From: Planctomycetota bacterium
GTDB lineage: Bacteria; Planctomycetota; Phycisphaerae; Phycisphaerales; SM1A02
Direction of reading: 5' to 3'
Length of the DNA stretch: 35,390 bases
Assembly: GCA_003671025.1 (NCBI GenBank)
Contig: QWPW01000031.1
Location: 1 to 35,390 of the forward strand
Under the pieces are notes generated by a model that was not told where the DNA came from, made no database searches, and worked only from the letters and a program-made list of their open reading frames with translations. The translations under genes and the position numbers were made by a program. Below are positions 8,549 through 16,135 of this stretch, piece by piece. Each line of letters opens with the position of its first letter. Positions within the stretch are counted from its first letter, which is position 1.

Positions 8549-10345
8549 TCAGTCAACATCACCACTCAACATTTTTCCTTCTGGCCACGAGAGGCGCGTC
8601 TTCCACGAAATCACCACTGGCTTTGCATCTTTGCTCGCCGCGCGTGCGGGCAGTGCCAGCGTCCACTTGAGCAAGCCTTGCGGCTTCGAGTCCTTGACGT
8701 ACTTCTCGTCGGTACTCAGTGCGGGCGTGACGTCGGTGATCGCGACTTTCGCTTCGTCGCTTTGCGAGACGGGAGCGCGATCCCACACTTCAACATCGAC
8801 CGCGCGCGCAATCGTGTTGGCAAGCACGATGCGATAGTCGCGATCGATGCTCTTGCTCTTGGAGAAGACTCCGCTCTCGGAATCTTTCTTGGCCACGAGT
8901 TCGCGTTTCACAGTCACGCGCGGTTCTTTGCCAAACCAAAGTTCGACTTCGCCGCCAACGGGTGTCTCGGTGAGAACGGTTTGTCCGATCGAGTCCGCGC
9001 CCAAGTACATGCGCGCGTTACCGAGCAACAGGAGGAATCCACTCTCGTTGAGGAAACGCGCGCGCAGATAGACATCCGCGTCGACGAGCGGTCGCGTGAC
9101 CAGCGTGTATTTGGGAGCGGCGGTGATATTCGCGACGCGCGTCTTGCGCTCCGCGTTTGCGTCGCTCGCGGCGGAAAACGTTCGCGGCAGCTGATACTCC
9201 ACTGCGGGTCCGGTGCCACCGACCTGCGCATCGGCGCCGAGCGCGCTGAGACGGCTGCGTTTGGCCGCCTCACCACCGGAGCCGCCAGCATCGCTTGGAC
9301 TGCTCATCATCGCATCCGCCATCATTGCCGCCACCGGGGGTGCAGACACTGCGCCGCGCGCGTAGGCGCTTTCGGATGCAGGCATCGGTTCGTAGATCGC
9401 GACGTAGATCGGATCGATCTGCCGCGGATTCGCTGAACGCGTTGGTTGCGCGGTCGAGAGCAGGAGCGACACGTCGTTCCAATCTTCGCCCGTTGCCTGT
9501 TGCACGATCGCGTCAAACTCGAGCACCAAACTCGCACTCTCGGGATCGCCGCGCACGGTGTACGACGGTTGCCATGACGCGTTGGCCACGAGATAGGTCA
9601 CGCTCAGCGGCACCGGTCCTGCATCAGGAACCACAATGGAAACCAGCGCAAATCGCTCGGTTGGCGGCGCACCACCTGCGGCAGCGAGCGCGTCATTCGC
9701 CGCGCGCAAGCGTCCTGCTGCATCTTTCGCTTCGGTCGCAATCGCCTGCGCCGAGGCGGTGAGCCGCTCACGCTCCGCGTCGATGAACGACAACTGCGCG
9801 CGCAGTTTTTCTGGATCAAGCGCAACACCGATCGTGAGCGACGCATCAGACGCGACTTTCGCCGCGATCGAATCCAGCGTCTTCTGCGCTGCAACATTGT
9901 TGGCATTGCGCCGAGCGATGTCGGTCACGAGCGCTTGCGCCGCATCCACCAACGCCAAAGCCTCGCGCACGCGTGGGTTGTCGCTCGACGGCGCGGGCAG
10001 CGTCACCGTTTCGGTTTTGACATCGAGCAACTTCGCGGTGCCACCGAGTCGCGCTTGCACGCTGTCGAGATCTACCGCTTCGGGCAGCGGACCCACGCGC
10101 AATTCGTAGAGCCCTTGCGCAAGCTCAGGCGATGCAGAGCGCGTCACCGCAGCGCGACTGCGATAGAGCGTGACGCTGGTGACCGCGAGATCAGCACGCA
10201 TCATCACGGGTTTGTCGGTGTCATCGCGCGCAGCGCACGTCGGTTCGAGTACGAGCGCGCGCGATGTCTCCGCCGCAAGGATGTTCGAGTTCAGAATGAG
10301 TGTGAACAATGTCGCGGCGCAGAGACAGTTGGTGCGAGTGTGCAT
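8549..10345 (-). CDS. MuiA-like (TIGR02231, DUF4140/DUF4139) secreted protein
   Basis: A 598-aa protein starting with an export signal (MHTRTNCLCAATLFTLILNS, then ILAAE). After about residue 50 comes a DUF4140-like beta domain with the typical VTSVTLYRSRAAVTRSA. A long Ala/Lys-rich helical, coiled-coil-like stretch covers about 120-215. A DUF4139-like domain follows, with VTYLVANASWQPSYTVRGDP and ATGEDWNDVSLLLSTAQP, both characteristic of the mucoidy inhibitor A family. A Gly/Ser/Ala-rich linker lies near 335-370. The protein ends with KTRLSWPEGKMLSGDVD. The family is periplasmic or outer-membrane associated and its biochemical role is unknown. It is convergent with groEL across a shared terminator. 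Confidence 0.85.
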   Translation of the reverse strand: MHTRTNCLCAATLFTLILNSNILAAETSRALVLEPTCAARDDTDKPVMMRADLAVTSVTLYRSRAAVTRSASPELAQGLYELRVGPLPEAVDLDSVQARLGGTAKLLDVKTETVTLPAPSSDNPRVREALALVDAAQALVTDIARRNANNVAAQKTLDSIAAKVASDASLTIGVALDPEKLRAQLSFIDAERERLTASAQAIATEAKDAAGRLRAANDALAAAGGAPPTERFALVSIVVPDAGPVPLSVTYLVANASWQPSYTVRGDPESASLVLEFDAIVQQATGEDWNDVSLLLSTAQPTRSANPRQIDPIYVAIYEPMPASESAYARGAVSAPPVAAMMADAMMSSPSDAGGSGGEAAKRSRLSALGADAQVGGTGPAVEYQLPRTFSAASDANAERKTRVANITAAPKYTLVTRPLVDADVYLRARFLNESGFLLLLGNARMYLGADSIGQTVLTETPVGGEVELWFGKEPRVTVKRELVAKKDSESGVFSKSKSIDRDYRIVLANTIARAVDVEVWDRAPVSQSDEAKVAITDVTPALSTDEKYVKDSKPQGLLKWTLALPARAASKDAKPVVISWKTRLSWPEGKMLSGDVD

Positions 10346-10465
10346 GAACGCAGCGTAGTCATGGGCTTGAGGCGTGGTTGCGCGATTGCCGGTGATCGCT
10401 TTGATTCATGTCGATCGCGCGCCTGATCCTCAATCACGCGAGGCGCGATGCATTCGTCGGCGCGC

Positions 10466-10822
10466 TCACAACTCAAGCAGCGTCCACAAGACCGCGACGA
10501 TCGCGAAGATCGCACCACACACGATGATGCCCAATCGCCATTGACGGCGTCGCAGTTGCGCGCGGTCGAGCCAGATGCACCCTTCGGCGTCGCGCAGCAC
10601 GACGCGCGCGCGGATGAGCGGAGCGAGTGGCGGCTCTAGGAGTCCAAGCGTCTTCGGTTTGCGCGCGCGCTCGGGGGCATCAGCGTTTGCTTTGATGAGT
10701 GTGCGCACGGGGCCTGGCTTTTGGATCGCGATCAAGACCATCATCACGGGACCAATCGCGACGCCGAGTGAGCCGAATATTCCACCAAGCCCGTTGGAGT
10801 GAGGAGGAATCGGCAGCGGCAT
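10466..10822 (-). CDS. Small two-helix membrane protein, unknown
   Basis: A 118-aa protein with an N-terminal hydrophobic helix (about 13-34, GIFGSLGVAIGPVMMVLIAI), a basic middle section rich in Arg/Lys/Pro, and a C-terminal helix (about 97-116, LGIIVCGAIFAIVAVLWTLL). The basic loop should face the cytoplasm by the positive-inside rule. I recognise no domain. It lies 120 nt upstream of the MuiA-like gene on the same strand and may be cotranscribed. ATG at 10822 has no clear ribosome binding site; a later start would remove the first helix. Confidence 0.6.
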   Translation of the reverse strand: MPLPIPPHSNGLGGIFGSLGVAIGPVMMVLIAIQKPGPVRTLIKANADAPERARKPKTLGLLEPPLAPLIRARVVLRDAEGCIWLDRAQLRRRQWRLGIIVCGAIFAIVAVLWTLLEL

Positions 10823-10916
10823 GCGCCAACAGTAGCGGCAAAGGTCGCACGCGCGTGGCGCCGATGCGCAGCGCTACAGCAACGAAGGCGATCCTCGCGC
10901 CACGCACGATCATGTT

Positions 10917-10952
10917 TAAAAAAAGCAACGCTCGCGGCGAAGCGAGCGTTGC
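10917..10952 (-). terminator. Rho-independent terminator after pseudopilin gene A
   Basis: GCAACGCTCGC (10925-10935) and GCGAGCGTTGC (10942-10952) form a perfect 11-bp stem with a 6-nt loop. On the minus strand the stem is followed directly by a T-run (complement of TTTAAAAAAA, 10915-10924), so it terminates leftward transcription from the pseudopilin gene ending at 11087. Confidence 0.9.
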
Positions 10953-11047
10953 AGAGACACCCATTGAACTGTTGCGATTGAGCTCTGACATCCGCGCTCG
11001 AAACTCACGCGCGGCTCATGTCATTGTCTTGTTGACCGATGTCCCCC

Positions 11048-11089
11048 TGATCAAACTCCTGATCAAACTCCTGATCAAACTATTGATCA
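11048..11089. repeat. 12-bp tandem repeat at the pseudopilin A stop codon
   Basis: TGATCAAACTCC occurs at 11048-11059 and 11060-11071, then TGATCAAACTAT at 11072-11083 and TGATCA at 11084-11089. The last copy includes the TGA stop (minus strand) of the pseudopilin gene. Each unit carries the palindrome TGATCA. It looks like local slippage expansion of the gene end; the paralogous gene also has a single TGATCAACCTTC at its end. Confidence 0.9.
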
Positions 11090-12217
11090 ACCTTCCGCGC
11101 CGAGGGTGTCGCGTCCATGGATGCCATCCGTGGTCAGGATGTGGAAGCTGGTGTTCACCAAGAAGTCGAAGCTCTGTCCGCCGTAGTAGCCAGCACCACC
11201 AAGCGAAGTGTTGCGCGACCACAGTTTGCCCGCGCGATTTTCCGCTTGCTGCGCACGCTGGCAACCCACGATCTCGATGTGTCCGTCAAAGAACAGCGAT
11301 GCCGGCGCGGAGTTGTAACCATGGTTGAAGAACCATGGCGTCACGCCGCCACCGAAGTTCATATTGATGAGCGAGTCGGGTGGGTTCTGCAACCAGTTGT
11401 GCTCGATCATGCGCGTCTTGAGCGTCGGGTACGAGCAGCGCGATACCGGAGGACTGCGGTGCGAACTTGCGCCAGCGAGGGCGCTCGTGGGCGCGGTGAA
11501 ACCGTTGCCTGACAGCGGAATGTTGCCTTGCGCATCGGGAACTCCGTTGCGCTTCATCACCTTGGGGTCCCACATTGCCGCGGGCGAGAAGCAGTAGGAA
11601 CTGTCTTCGTAGTTCACGCCGTCGTAGGCAAACTCAGAGGGGCTAGTGAAGTACTTCGAAATGTTGGCCAGCGGGACAACATCCTTGGGTGCATAGAACG
11701 TTGGTTCGTAGAATTTTCCGCCGACATAGTCGTGGAACGCCTTGATCGAGGGCATGCGGAAAGCACCGAATGCGTTGCCGCCACCAGGATTTCCCGCGGT
11801 GCCAAACTGCATCGGGATGTAGACGATCCAGTTGTAGCAAGCCTCTGGCCAACCAAACTGTGCGCACTTTCCGGTCGAGCCGAGGAAGTAGCCCCAAATC
11901 GAACCGCCGTCCCAACCGAGGAACTGCTGTGGTGGACAGGTGATGTTCGCGAGGTAGGTCGTGCAGTTGCCTTGAGCGAGACCGGCATCGTCAGGACAAG
12001 TCGTGAATTGTCGATCGTTCCAATCGCCGCCGTAGGTCTCGTTAGCAGTCGCGAGATTCTTGAGGTTGCCGATTGATTGAGTAATGAGCGCTTTGTCGCG
12101 CCCCTTCGCCACCGCGGGCAAGAGCAACGCGATGAGTAGTGCGATGATGGAAACCACGACGAGAAGCTCGACGATCGTGAATCCCGTGCGAGAAGAATGT
12201 GTTCGATATCCGCGCAT
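11087..12217 (-). CDS. Type II secretion/type IV pilin-like pseudopilin with C-terminal H-x-DG signature (copy A)
   Basis: A 376-aa protein. Residues 1-12 are a basic prepilin leader ending in Gly12, followed by FTIVELLVVVSIIALLIALL, so cleavage and N-methylation would fall at G12/F13 with Glu at mature position 5. After the hydrophobic helix comes AKGRDKALITQSIGNLKNLA and a large periplasmic/extracellular domain. The C-terminal part has FFNHGYNSAPASLFFDGHIE, resembling the planctomycete H-x(9)-D-G pseudopilin signature but with 11 spacer residues. ATG at 12217 is supported by AAGGAG nine bases upstream. It is a close paralogue of the gene at 12538-13659. Such proteins abound in Planctomycetota genomes; assembly into a pseudopilus or surface layer is unproven. 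Confidence 0.9.
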   Translation of the reverse strand: MRGYRTHSSRTGFTIVELLVVVSIIALLIALLLPAVAKGRDKALITQSIGNLKNLATANETYGGDWNDRQFTTCPDDAGLAQGNCTTYLANITCPPQQFLGWDGGSIWGYFLGSTGKCAQFGWPEACYNWIVYIPMQFGTAGNPGGGNAFGAFRMPSIKAFHDYVGGKFYEPTFYAPKDVVPLANISKYFTSPSEFAYDGVNYEDSSYCFSPAAMWDPKVMKRNGVPDAQGNIPLSGNGFTAPTSALAGASSHRSPPVSRCSYPTLKTRMIEHNWLQNPPDSLINMNFGGGVTPWFFNHGYNSAPASLFFDGHIEIVGCQRAQQAENRAGKLWSRNTSLGGAGYYGGQSFDFLVNTSFHILTTDGIHGRDTLGAEG

Positions 12218-12300
12218 TAAAATAGTCTCCTTAGTGTGTGTGAACCCACCGCGCATCATCATCAAGTTTTCGTGGCGCGCCACATCTTTGACTAACCGTT

Positions 12301-12477
12301 TTATGTGAAAGCATAAATGCCAACCGCCCGCGTTTCCGCGGGCGGTTGGTCATTTCGATGTCTCGCATACGTCTCGCGCATCTGATCGTTCATCCGAGCA
12401 TGCGCTTGATCGTGCATCAACTCACGACTTGCGTCATCAGTTGAAGTCCATCCAGCGACGTGCTCAGACTGCGCCAT
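12301..12477 (-). CDS. Possible small protein (58 aa) between pseudopilin genes
   Basis: An ORF of 58 codons starting ATG at 12477, with AGAGGTGAACG immediately upstream, a good Shine-Dalgarno at normal spacing. The product begins MAQSEHVAGWTSTDDASREL and is hydrophilic, rich in His, Asp, Met and Arg, and probably helical for residues 14-42. I recognise no family. It lies 60 nt downstream of pseudopilin B on the same strand. Its last third runs through a strong GC hairpin, which argues against it if that hairpin is a terminator. The ribosome binding site and the codon pattern are the only support. Confidence 0.35.
   Translation of the reverse strand: MAQSEHVAGWTSTDDASRELMHDQAHARMNDQMRETYARHRNDQPPAETRAVGIYAFT
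12320..12349 (-). terminator. Strong GC hairpin, probable terminator of pseudopilin B
   Basis: CCAACCGCCCGCG (12320-12332) and CGCGGGCGGTTGG (12337-12349) form a perfect 13-bp stem with a TTTC loop. On the minus strand the following bases are CATTTATGC, so the T-run is poor. It lies about 190 nt after the pseudopilin B stop and before the copy A leader. It could be a terminator, an attenuator or an mRNA-stability hairpin separating the two paralogues. Confidence 0.6.
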
Positions 12478-12537
12478 CGTTCACCTCTGTTGAAGTGATT
12501 TGACAGTGATCAGGCGAGTTGAAACGCAACGCGTTGA

Positions 12538-13659
12538 TCAACCTTCGGAGCCGAGGACGTCGCGTCCTATGATGCCGTCAGTCGTCAACATGTGGAAGCT
12601 GGTGCTCACAAGGAAGTCGAAGCTCTGCCCGCCGTAGTAACCGCCTCCGCCGAATGGCGTGTTGCGGGCCCACAGCTTGCCAGCGCGATTCTCTGCCTGC
12701 TGCGCGCGTTGGCAGCCGACGAGTTCGATGTGCCCATCGAAGAAGAGGCACGCCGGCGCCGAGTTGTAACCGTGGTTGAAGAACCAAGGAGTTGTGCCGC
12801 CGCCGAAGTTCATGTTGATGAGCGAGTCTGGCGGCTGCTGCAGCCAGTTGTGCTCGATCATGCGCGTCTTCAGCGATGGGTATGCGCAACGCGAAACTGG
12901 AGGACTGCGGAACGCACCAGCGCCAGCCACGTTAGCCGCGGTGTAGCTGTTGCCCGTGAGCGCGATATTGCCTTGCGCGTTTGGAACGCCGTTGCGCTTG
13001 AAGACTTTCACGTCATACATCGCAGCAGGGGAGAAGCAGTACGAACTGTCTTCGTACAGCGCCAATGCTGGCTCGTAGGTGAATTCAGCTGCGCTAGTGA
13101 AGTACTTGCTGACGTTGGCCAGAGGAACCACGTCCTTGGGGGCGAACAGCGTTGGATCGTAGAAACGTCCACCGACGTAATCGTGGAACGCCTTGAGACC
13201 AGGAGCACGGAATGCGCCGTAGCCGTCAGGCATTCCTATGGGGATGTGGACGACCCAGTTACCGCAGTTGCCAGGGAGACCAGAGCACTTGCCGCCCTGT
13301 CCACCGGTGAAGTAGCCCCACATAGCGCCGTTGGTGTCCCAACCGAGCAACTGCTGCGGAGGACAGGCGATGTTCGCGATGTACGTAGGGCAATCGCCAG
13401 CGACGATACCGGCATCGTCCGGGCACGCCGTGAACTGACGGTCGCCCCAGTCGCCGCCGTAGGTCTCGTTGGCCGTCGCGAGGTTCTTCAGGTTGGCGAT
13501 CGAGTTGGAAATGAGGGCCTTGTCGCGACCCTTGGCCACTGCAGGAAGCAGAAGCGCGATGAGGAGAGCGATGATCGAAACGACGACGAGAAGTTCGACG
13601 ATCGTGAAGCCACTTGCGCGAAGCGCTTTGCGGCTGAGCTGGCGAGTCATGGAAGTCAT
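12538..13659 (-). CDS. Type II secretion/type IV pilin-like pseudopilin with C-terminal H-x-DG signature (copy B)
   Basis: A 373-aa paralogue of the gene at 11087-12217. The leader of 17 residues (MTSMTRQLSRKALRASG) is followed by FTIVELLVVVSIIALLIALL, with predicted cleavage after Gly17 and Glu at mature position 5. The helix and AKGRDKALISNSIANLKNLA segment are nearly identical to copy A, as are later blocks such as RMIEHNWLQQPPDSLINMNF, RAQQAENRAGKLWARNTPFG and the FFNHGYNSAPACLFFDGHIE signature. The two diverge mostly in short loops. ATG at 13659 has AAAGG eight bases upstream; a second ATG lies nine bases downstream. A hairpin lies just before the ribosome binding site. Tandem duplication is clear. 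Confidence 0.9.
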   Translation of the reverse strand: MTSMTRQLSRKALRASGFTIVELLVVVSIIALLIALLLPAVAKGRDKALISNSIANLKNLATANETYGGDWGDRQFTACPDDAGIVAGDCPTYIANIACPPQQLLGWDTNGAMWGYFTGGQGGKCSGLPGNCGNWVVHIPIGMPDGYGAFRAPGLKAFHDYVGGRFYDPTLFAPKDVVPLANVSKYFTSAAEFTYEPALALYEDSSYCFSPAAMYDVKVFKRNGVPNAQGNIALTGNSYTAANVAGAGAFRSPPVSRCAYPSLKTRMIEHNWLQQPPDSLINMNFGGGTTPWFFNHGYNSAPACLFFDGHIELVGCQRAQQAENRAGKLWARNTPFGGGGYYGGQSFDFLVSTSFHMLTTDGIIGRDVLGSEG

Positions 13660-14208
13660 GGACTCGACCTTTCTGCGGGGAAACCCCGCAAATGAGCGTC
13701 TCTCGGCAGTACTGCAACCCGTTTGGTGTGGGTGTTCGCCAAGCTGCACCGTGGTCATCGATCCTCGCGGATCTTGTTGATCACCGGTGTCGTTTACGCG
13801 CGCAGTACTGTCCACTCGATGTTGGCAGGCCGAAGACATGCAACGGCGTGGCCTGCCGGGGAAGCGTTCACCGTGAGAGTCGGGTGAAGCCGCCGTCAAG
13901 ATGAGAGTACCTCGCGCGTTGCATCAACGCCTCATCCGAGTTGTGGAATCGGCGGAAATCCGCGGAAAAATCGCGCGACTGTGTCAGTCGTCAACGAGTC
14001 CGATTTCATCCGCGCGAGCCAGCCGGTTATCGGGTGAAAAACGTTGTGGCGCGGTGTTGGACCAACGTGCTCATCAAGGCACGCGGCGCGCTCGCTTGTC
14101 TGGCAAACCGAGCCCATGATCAAGCGCAGATGACGCGTGAAGAGCTTGTTTGCAAGCGTTTTTGACGAGTAGGCGTCCCATGGGCGGGCGAAGTGGCGGC
14201 TCGCGTCG
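13660..14208. other. Long intergenic region with structured pseudopilin B leader
   Basis: This 549-bp gap lies between pseudopilin B and the lipoprotein gene, both on the minus strand. Near copy B it contains a hairpin GCGGGG-AAA-CCCCGC (13675-13689) directly before the ribosome binding site, an inverted repeat GGCAGGCC/GGCCTGCC (13824-13831 and 13850-13857), and two copies of GCAGTACTG (near 13706 and 13802). This pattern suggests a folded 5' leader, but it matches no riboswitch class I can recall. From about 13900 to 14208 I see no convincing gene; open frames there are short and without ribosome binding sites. Confidence 0.5.
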
Positions 14209-14724
14209 TCAGGGAGATTTCGCGCCGTCGTCGGTGCGGATCCCTGCGGTCGGCGTGGTGCCCGCGTCGAAGGTCTCGCCTTGCGGAGGCTCGGTCGTGG
14301 GAGGATTCGCTGCGTCGACGCAGACTTCTCCGCACTTCTCGCCCCAAACACGGACGACTTTTCCTTCGAGTAACTCGAACCACCAACAGGTGCGCACGAT
14401 GGTGTTGCTGCTCGATGCGAAAAGCATGAACAGGTACGAGCCTTCTGTCGTGCGCACTTCGCAGTCGTAGCGCATGATTTCGCAGCCCTCGCTGGTGCAG
14501 ACGCGCTCCGAGGGCTCGCCGAACGTCGCGATCAGCCACTCGGCGGTGGTGACGCCCGGCTGGACCACCGAGACCGCGCCTTCAGAAAGTTGCGGCCCCA
14601 TCTCACGCACTGTGCGCCCGCCCGCATAGACGCAGCCACTCGCGAAGCCTAAAAGCATCGATGCAATTGTGATCGCGCTGGCACCGACGAGCACGCGACG
14701 AAGAGGGGACATGGGTCGTGGCAT
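14209..14724 (-). CDS. BamE/SmpA-like lipoprotein
   Basis: A 171-aa envelope lipoprotein. The N-terminal signal has RR, then ITIASMLLGFASG before Cys (lipobox-like A-S-G-C), consistent with lipidation. The mature part carries VVQPGVTTAEWLIATFGEPS and a later ...EIMRYDCEV and GKVVRVWGEKCGEVC, matching the V-x-x-G-x-T-x-x-x-V/L-x-x-x-x-G-x-P pattern of the BamE/SmpA fold. BamE proteins assist outer-membrane protein assembly or act as small periplasmic adaptors. The tail is Thr/Pro rich. ATG could be 14724 or 14712. A TATACT box (minus strand, 14737-14742) lies only 12 nt before 14724, so the transcript would be nearly leaderless or use 14712. Confidence 0.72.
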   Translation of the reverse strand: MPRPMSPLRRVLVGASAITIASMLLGFASGCVYAGGRTVREMGPQLSEGAVSVVQPGVTTAEWLIATFGEPSERVCTSEGCEIMRYDCEVRTTEGSYLFMLFASSSNTIVRTCWWFELLEGKVVRVWGEKCGEVCVDAANPPTTEPPQGETFDAGTTPTAGIRTDDGAKSP

Positions 14725-14736
14725 TGTGATAGGACG

Positions 14737-14742
14737 AGTATA
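14737..14742 (-). promoter_or_regulatory. Possible -10 box for the BamE-like lipoprotein gene
   Basis: TATACT on the minus strand, within CTTATACTC, twelve bases before the ATG at 14724. No clear -35 element is seen at the usual distance. Weak, position-based call. Confidence 0.3.
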
Positions 14743-14803
14743 AGGCGTGTGTGGAACCACTCGCACTGAATCGACGCGCGCGACGCGCGGGCACGGAAAA
14801 ATC

Positions 14804-15379
14804 ATGAAGCTCTACACGCGCACTGGTGACGATGGAACGACGGGACTCTTTTCGGGCGCGCGCGTGATGAAGGATGATCCGCGCATCGAAGCCTACGGCA
14901 CGGTCGATGAAGTCAACGCTTGCGTGGGACTGGTGATGGCGGCGTGTCGCGCTGACGATGCGTTTGAGGCTCGATTACTCGCGATTTTCACGCAGATTCA
15001 GTCGCGGCTCTTCGATATCGGCGCGGATCTTGCAACGCCTGAAGGCGCGAACAACAGCGCTCGAATCGTGCGCATCGAAGAGCATCACGTGCGCGAGGCC
15101 GAGTCGTGGATCGACGAGATGGATGGGGCAAATGTTCCGCTCAAAGCGTTCGTGATGCCGGCAGGTTGCGAACTGGCGGCTCGACTTCATCTTGCGCGCA
15201 CAGTGTGTCGCCGCGCGGAACGCCTGATGGTCACCCTCAATCAATGCGAGTCGGTGAGTGCAGGCGCGCTGCACTACATGAATCGCTTGAGTGATCTTCT
15301 GTTTGCGATGTCGCGCCGCGCCAATCACGCGGCGGGTGTTGGCGATGTGCCGTGGATTCCCGCGCGTCCTGCGCAATGA
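14804..15379 (+). CDS. PduO-type ATP:cob(I)alamin adenosyltransferase
   Basis: A 191-aa cytoplasmic enzyme that transfers the adenosyl group of ATP to cob(I)alamin to make coenzyme B12. The N-terminal ATP-binding motif is KLYTRTGDDGTTGLFSGARV, followed by the family pattern RIEAYGTVDEVNACVGL. The helical core has RLFDIGADLATPE, FVMPAGCELAARLHLART and VCRRAERLMVTL, with NRLSDLLFAMSRRAN near the C-terminus. The length is typical of the MMAB/PduO family. ATG at 14804 follows GGAAAA. No other B12 gene lies in the window, so it probably serves cofactor salvage. Convergent with upp. Confidence 0.95.
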   Translation: MKLYTRTGDDGTTGLFSGARVMKDDPRIEAYGTVDEVNACVGLVMAACRADDAFEARLLAIFTQIQSRLFDIGADLATPEGANNSARIVRIEEHHVREAESWIDEMDGANVPLKAFVMPAGCELAARLHLARTVCRRAERLMVTLNQCESVSAGALHYMNRLSDLLFAMSRRANHAAGVGDVPWIPARPAQ

Positions 15380-15406
15380 GTGAACGCGCGCCACACATGG
15401 TGCGCA

Positions 15407-16054
15407 TCACTGGGTGCCGAAGATGCGGTCGCCCGCGTCGCCGAGACCAGGCACGATGTAGAAGCGCTCGTTGAGTCGCTCATCAATTGCCGCGACGTGA
15501 ATAGGCACATCGGGATGCGTCGCATGCAGCGCCGCAATTCCTTCGGGCGCGGCGACGAGTCCGACAAAACGAATATCGCGACAACCTTTCGCGCGCAGAA
15601 GATTGATCGCGTGAATCGCGCTGCCGCCCGTGGCCAACATGGGATCAACAATGATCGCAGTGCCTGCGGCGATATCCGGCGGAAGCTTGCAGTAGTACGT
15701 GATCGGTTTCGCCGTCGCCTCATCACGGTAGATACCCACATGCCCCACGCGCGCCTCAGGGAAGAGCGCGAGGAACCCATCCATCATCGCCAAGCCTGCG
15801 CGCAGAATGGGAACGATGGTGGTCGGTGTCGCGAGTTGCGTGCCCATCGTGCACGCCACGGGCGTCTCAACTTCGATCGCGCGCGAAGGAAGATCGCGAC
15901 TGACTTCGAAGGCCATCAGTCCCGCGATCTGATTGAGCAGCTGGCGAAAATCTTCGTGTTTTGTGCGTTTGTCCCGCAAAATCGTGAGTTTGTGCTGAAT
16001 GAGCGGATGGTCGTACACCATCAAGTTCGTCGCGGCGGTGGGCATCGAAGGCAT
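15407..16054 (-). CDS. upp: Uracil phosphoribosyltransferase
   Basis: A 215-aa type I PRTase converting uracil and PRPP to UMP (pyrimidine salvage). Characteristic sequences are [40 protein letters not shown], the PRPP loop [18 protein letters not shown] and the uracil-binding end [19 protein letters not shown]. The length fits bacterial Upp (about 208). ATG at 16054 or 16045 is possible, and neither has a strong Shine-Dalgarno. It diverges from the GYF-domain gene at 16136. Confidence 0.96.
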   Translation of the reverse strand: MPSMPTAATNLMVYDHPLIQHKLTILRDKRTKHEDFRQLLNQIAGLMAFEVSRDLPSRAIEVETPVACTMGTQLATPTTIVPILRAGLAMMDGFLALFPEARVGHVGIYRDEATAKPITYYCKLPPDIAAGTAIIVDPMLATGGSAIHAINLLRAKGCRDIRFVGLVAAPEGIAALHATHPDVPIHVAAIDERLNERFYIVPGLGDAGDRIFGTQ

Positions 16055-16135
16055 GTGCGAGAGAGTACGAGGACGACGCTCCCCGTGCATCGTTACTCTT
16101 GGCGGGCACTGTTCAACTCGCAACGGAGACTATCG

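Larger units (their letters stand above)
12218..12537. other. Intergenic region between the two pseudopilin genes
   Basis: This 320-bp gap holds a possible 58-aa minus-strand ORF (12301-12477), a strong 13-bp GC hairpin (12320-12349) within that ORF's 3' part, and the leader of copy A. No obvious -35/-10 pair for copy A is evident. Confidence 0.6.

Noticed and set aside
10699-11328. Plus-strand ORF with LIKLLIKLLIKLL repeat
   Set aside because: The repeat peptide comes from the TGATCAAACTCC tandem DNA repeat and the frame overlaps the terminator and pseudopilin A on the opposite strand.
12592-13695. Long plus-strand open frame opposite pseudopilin B
   Set aside because: It lies on the antisense strand of a clear pseudopilin gene and is Val/Arg/Glu rich without domain signs.
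14144-14162. Hairpin GCTTG-TTTG-CAAGC followed by GTTTTTG
   Set aside because: Only a 5-bp stem, and on the plus strand where no gene ends; on the minus strand the T-run is on the wrong side.
13932-14351. Minus-strand open frame overlapping the BamE-like gene
   Set aside because: Runs through the lipoprotein gene in another frame, and its unoverlapped part lacks a ribosome binding site or homology.
15380-16135. Upstream extension of the GYF-domain ORF
   Set aside because: It is antisense to upp, its protein is Arg/His-rich without homology, and a good ribosome binding site (GGAG) precedes ATG 16136.
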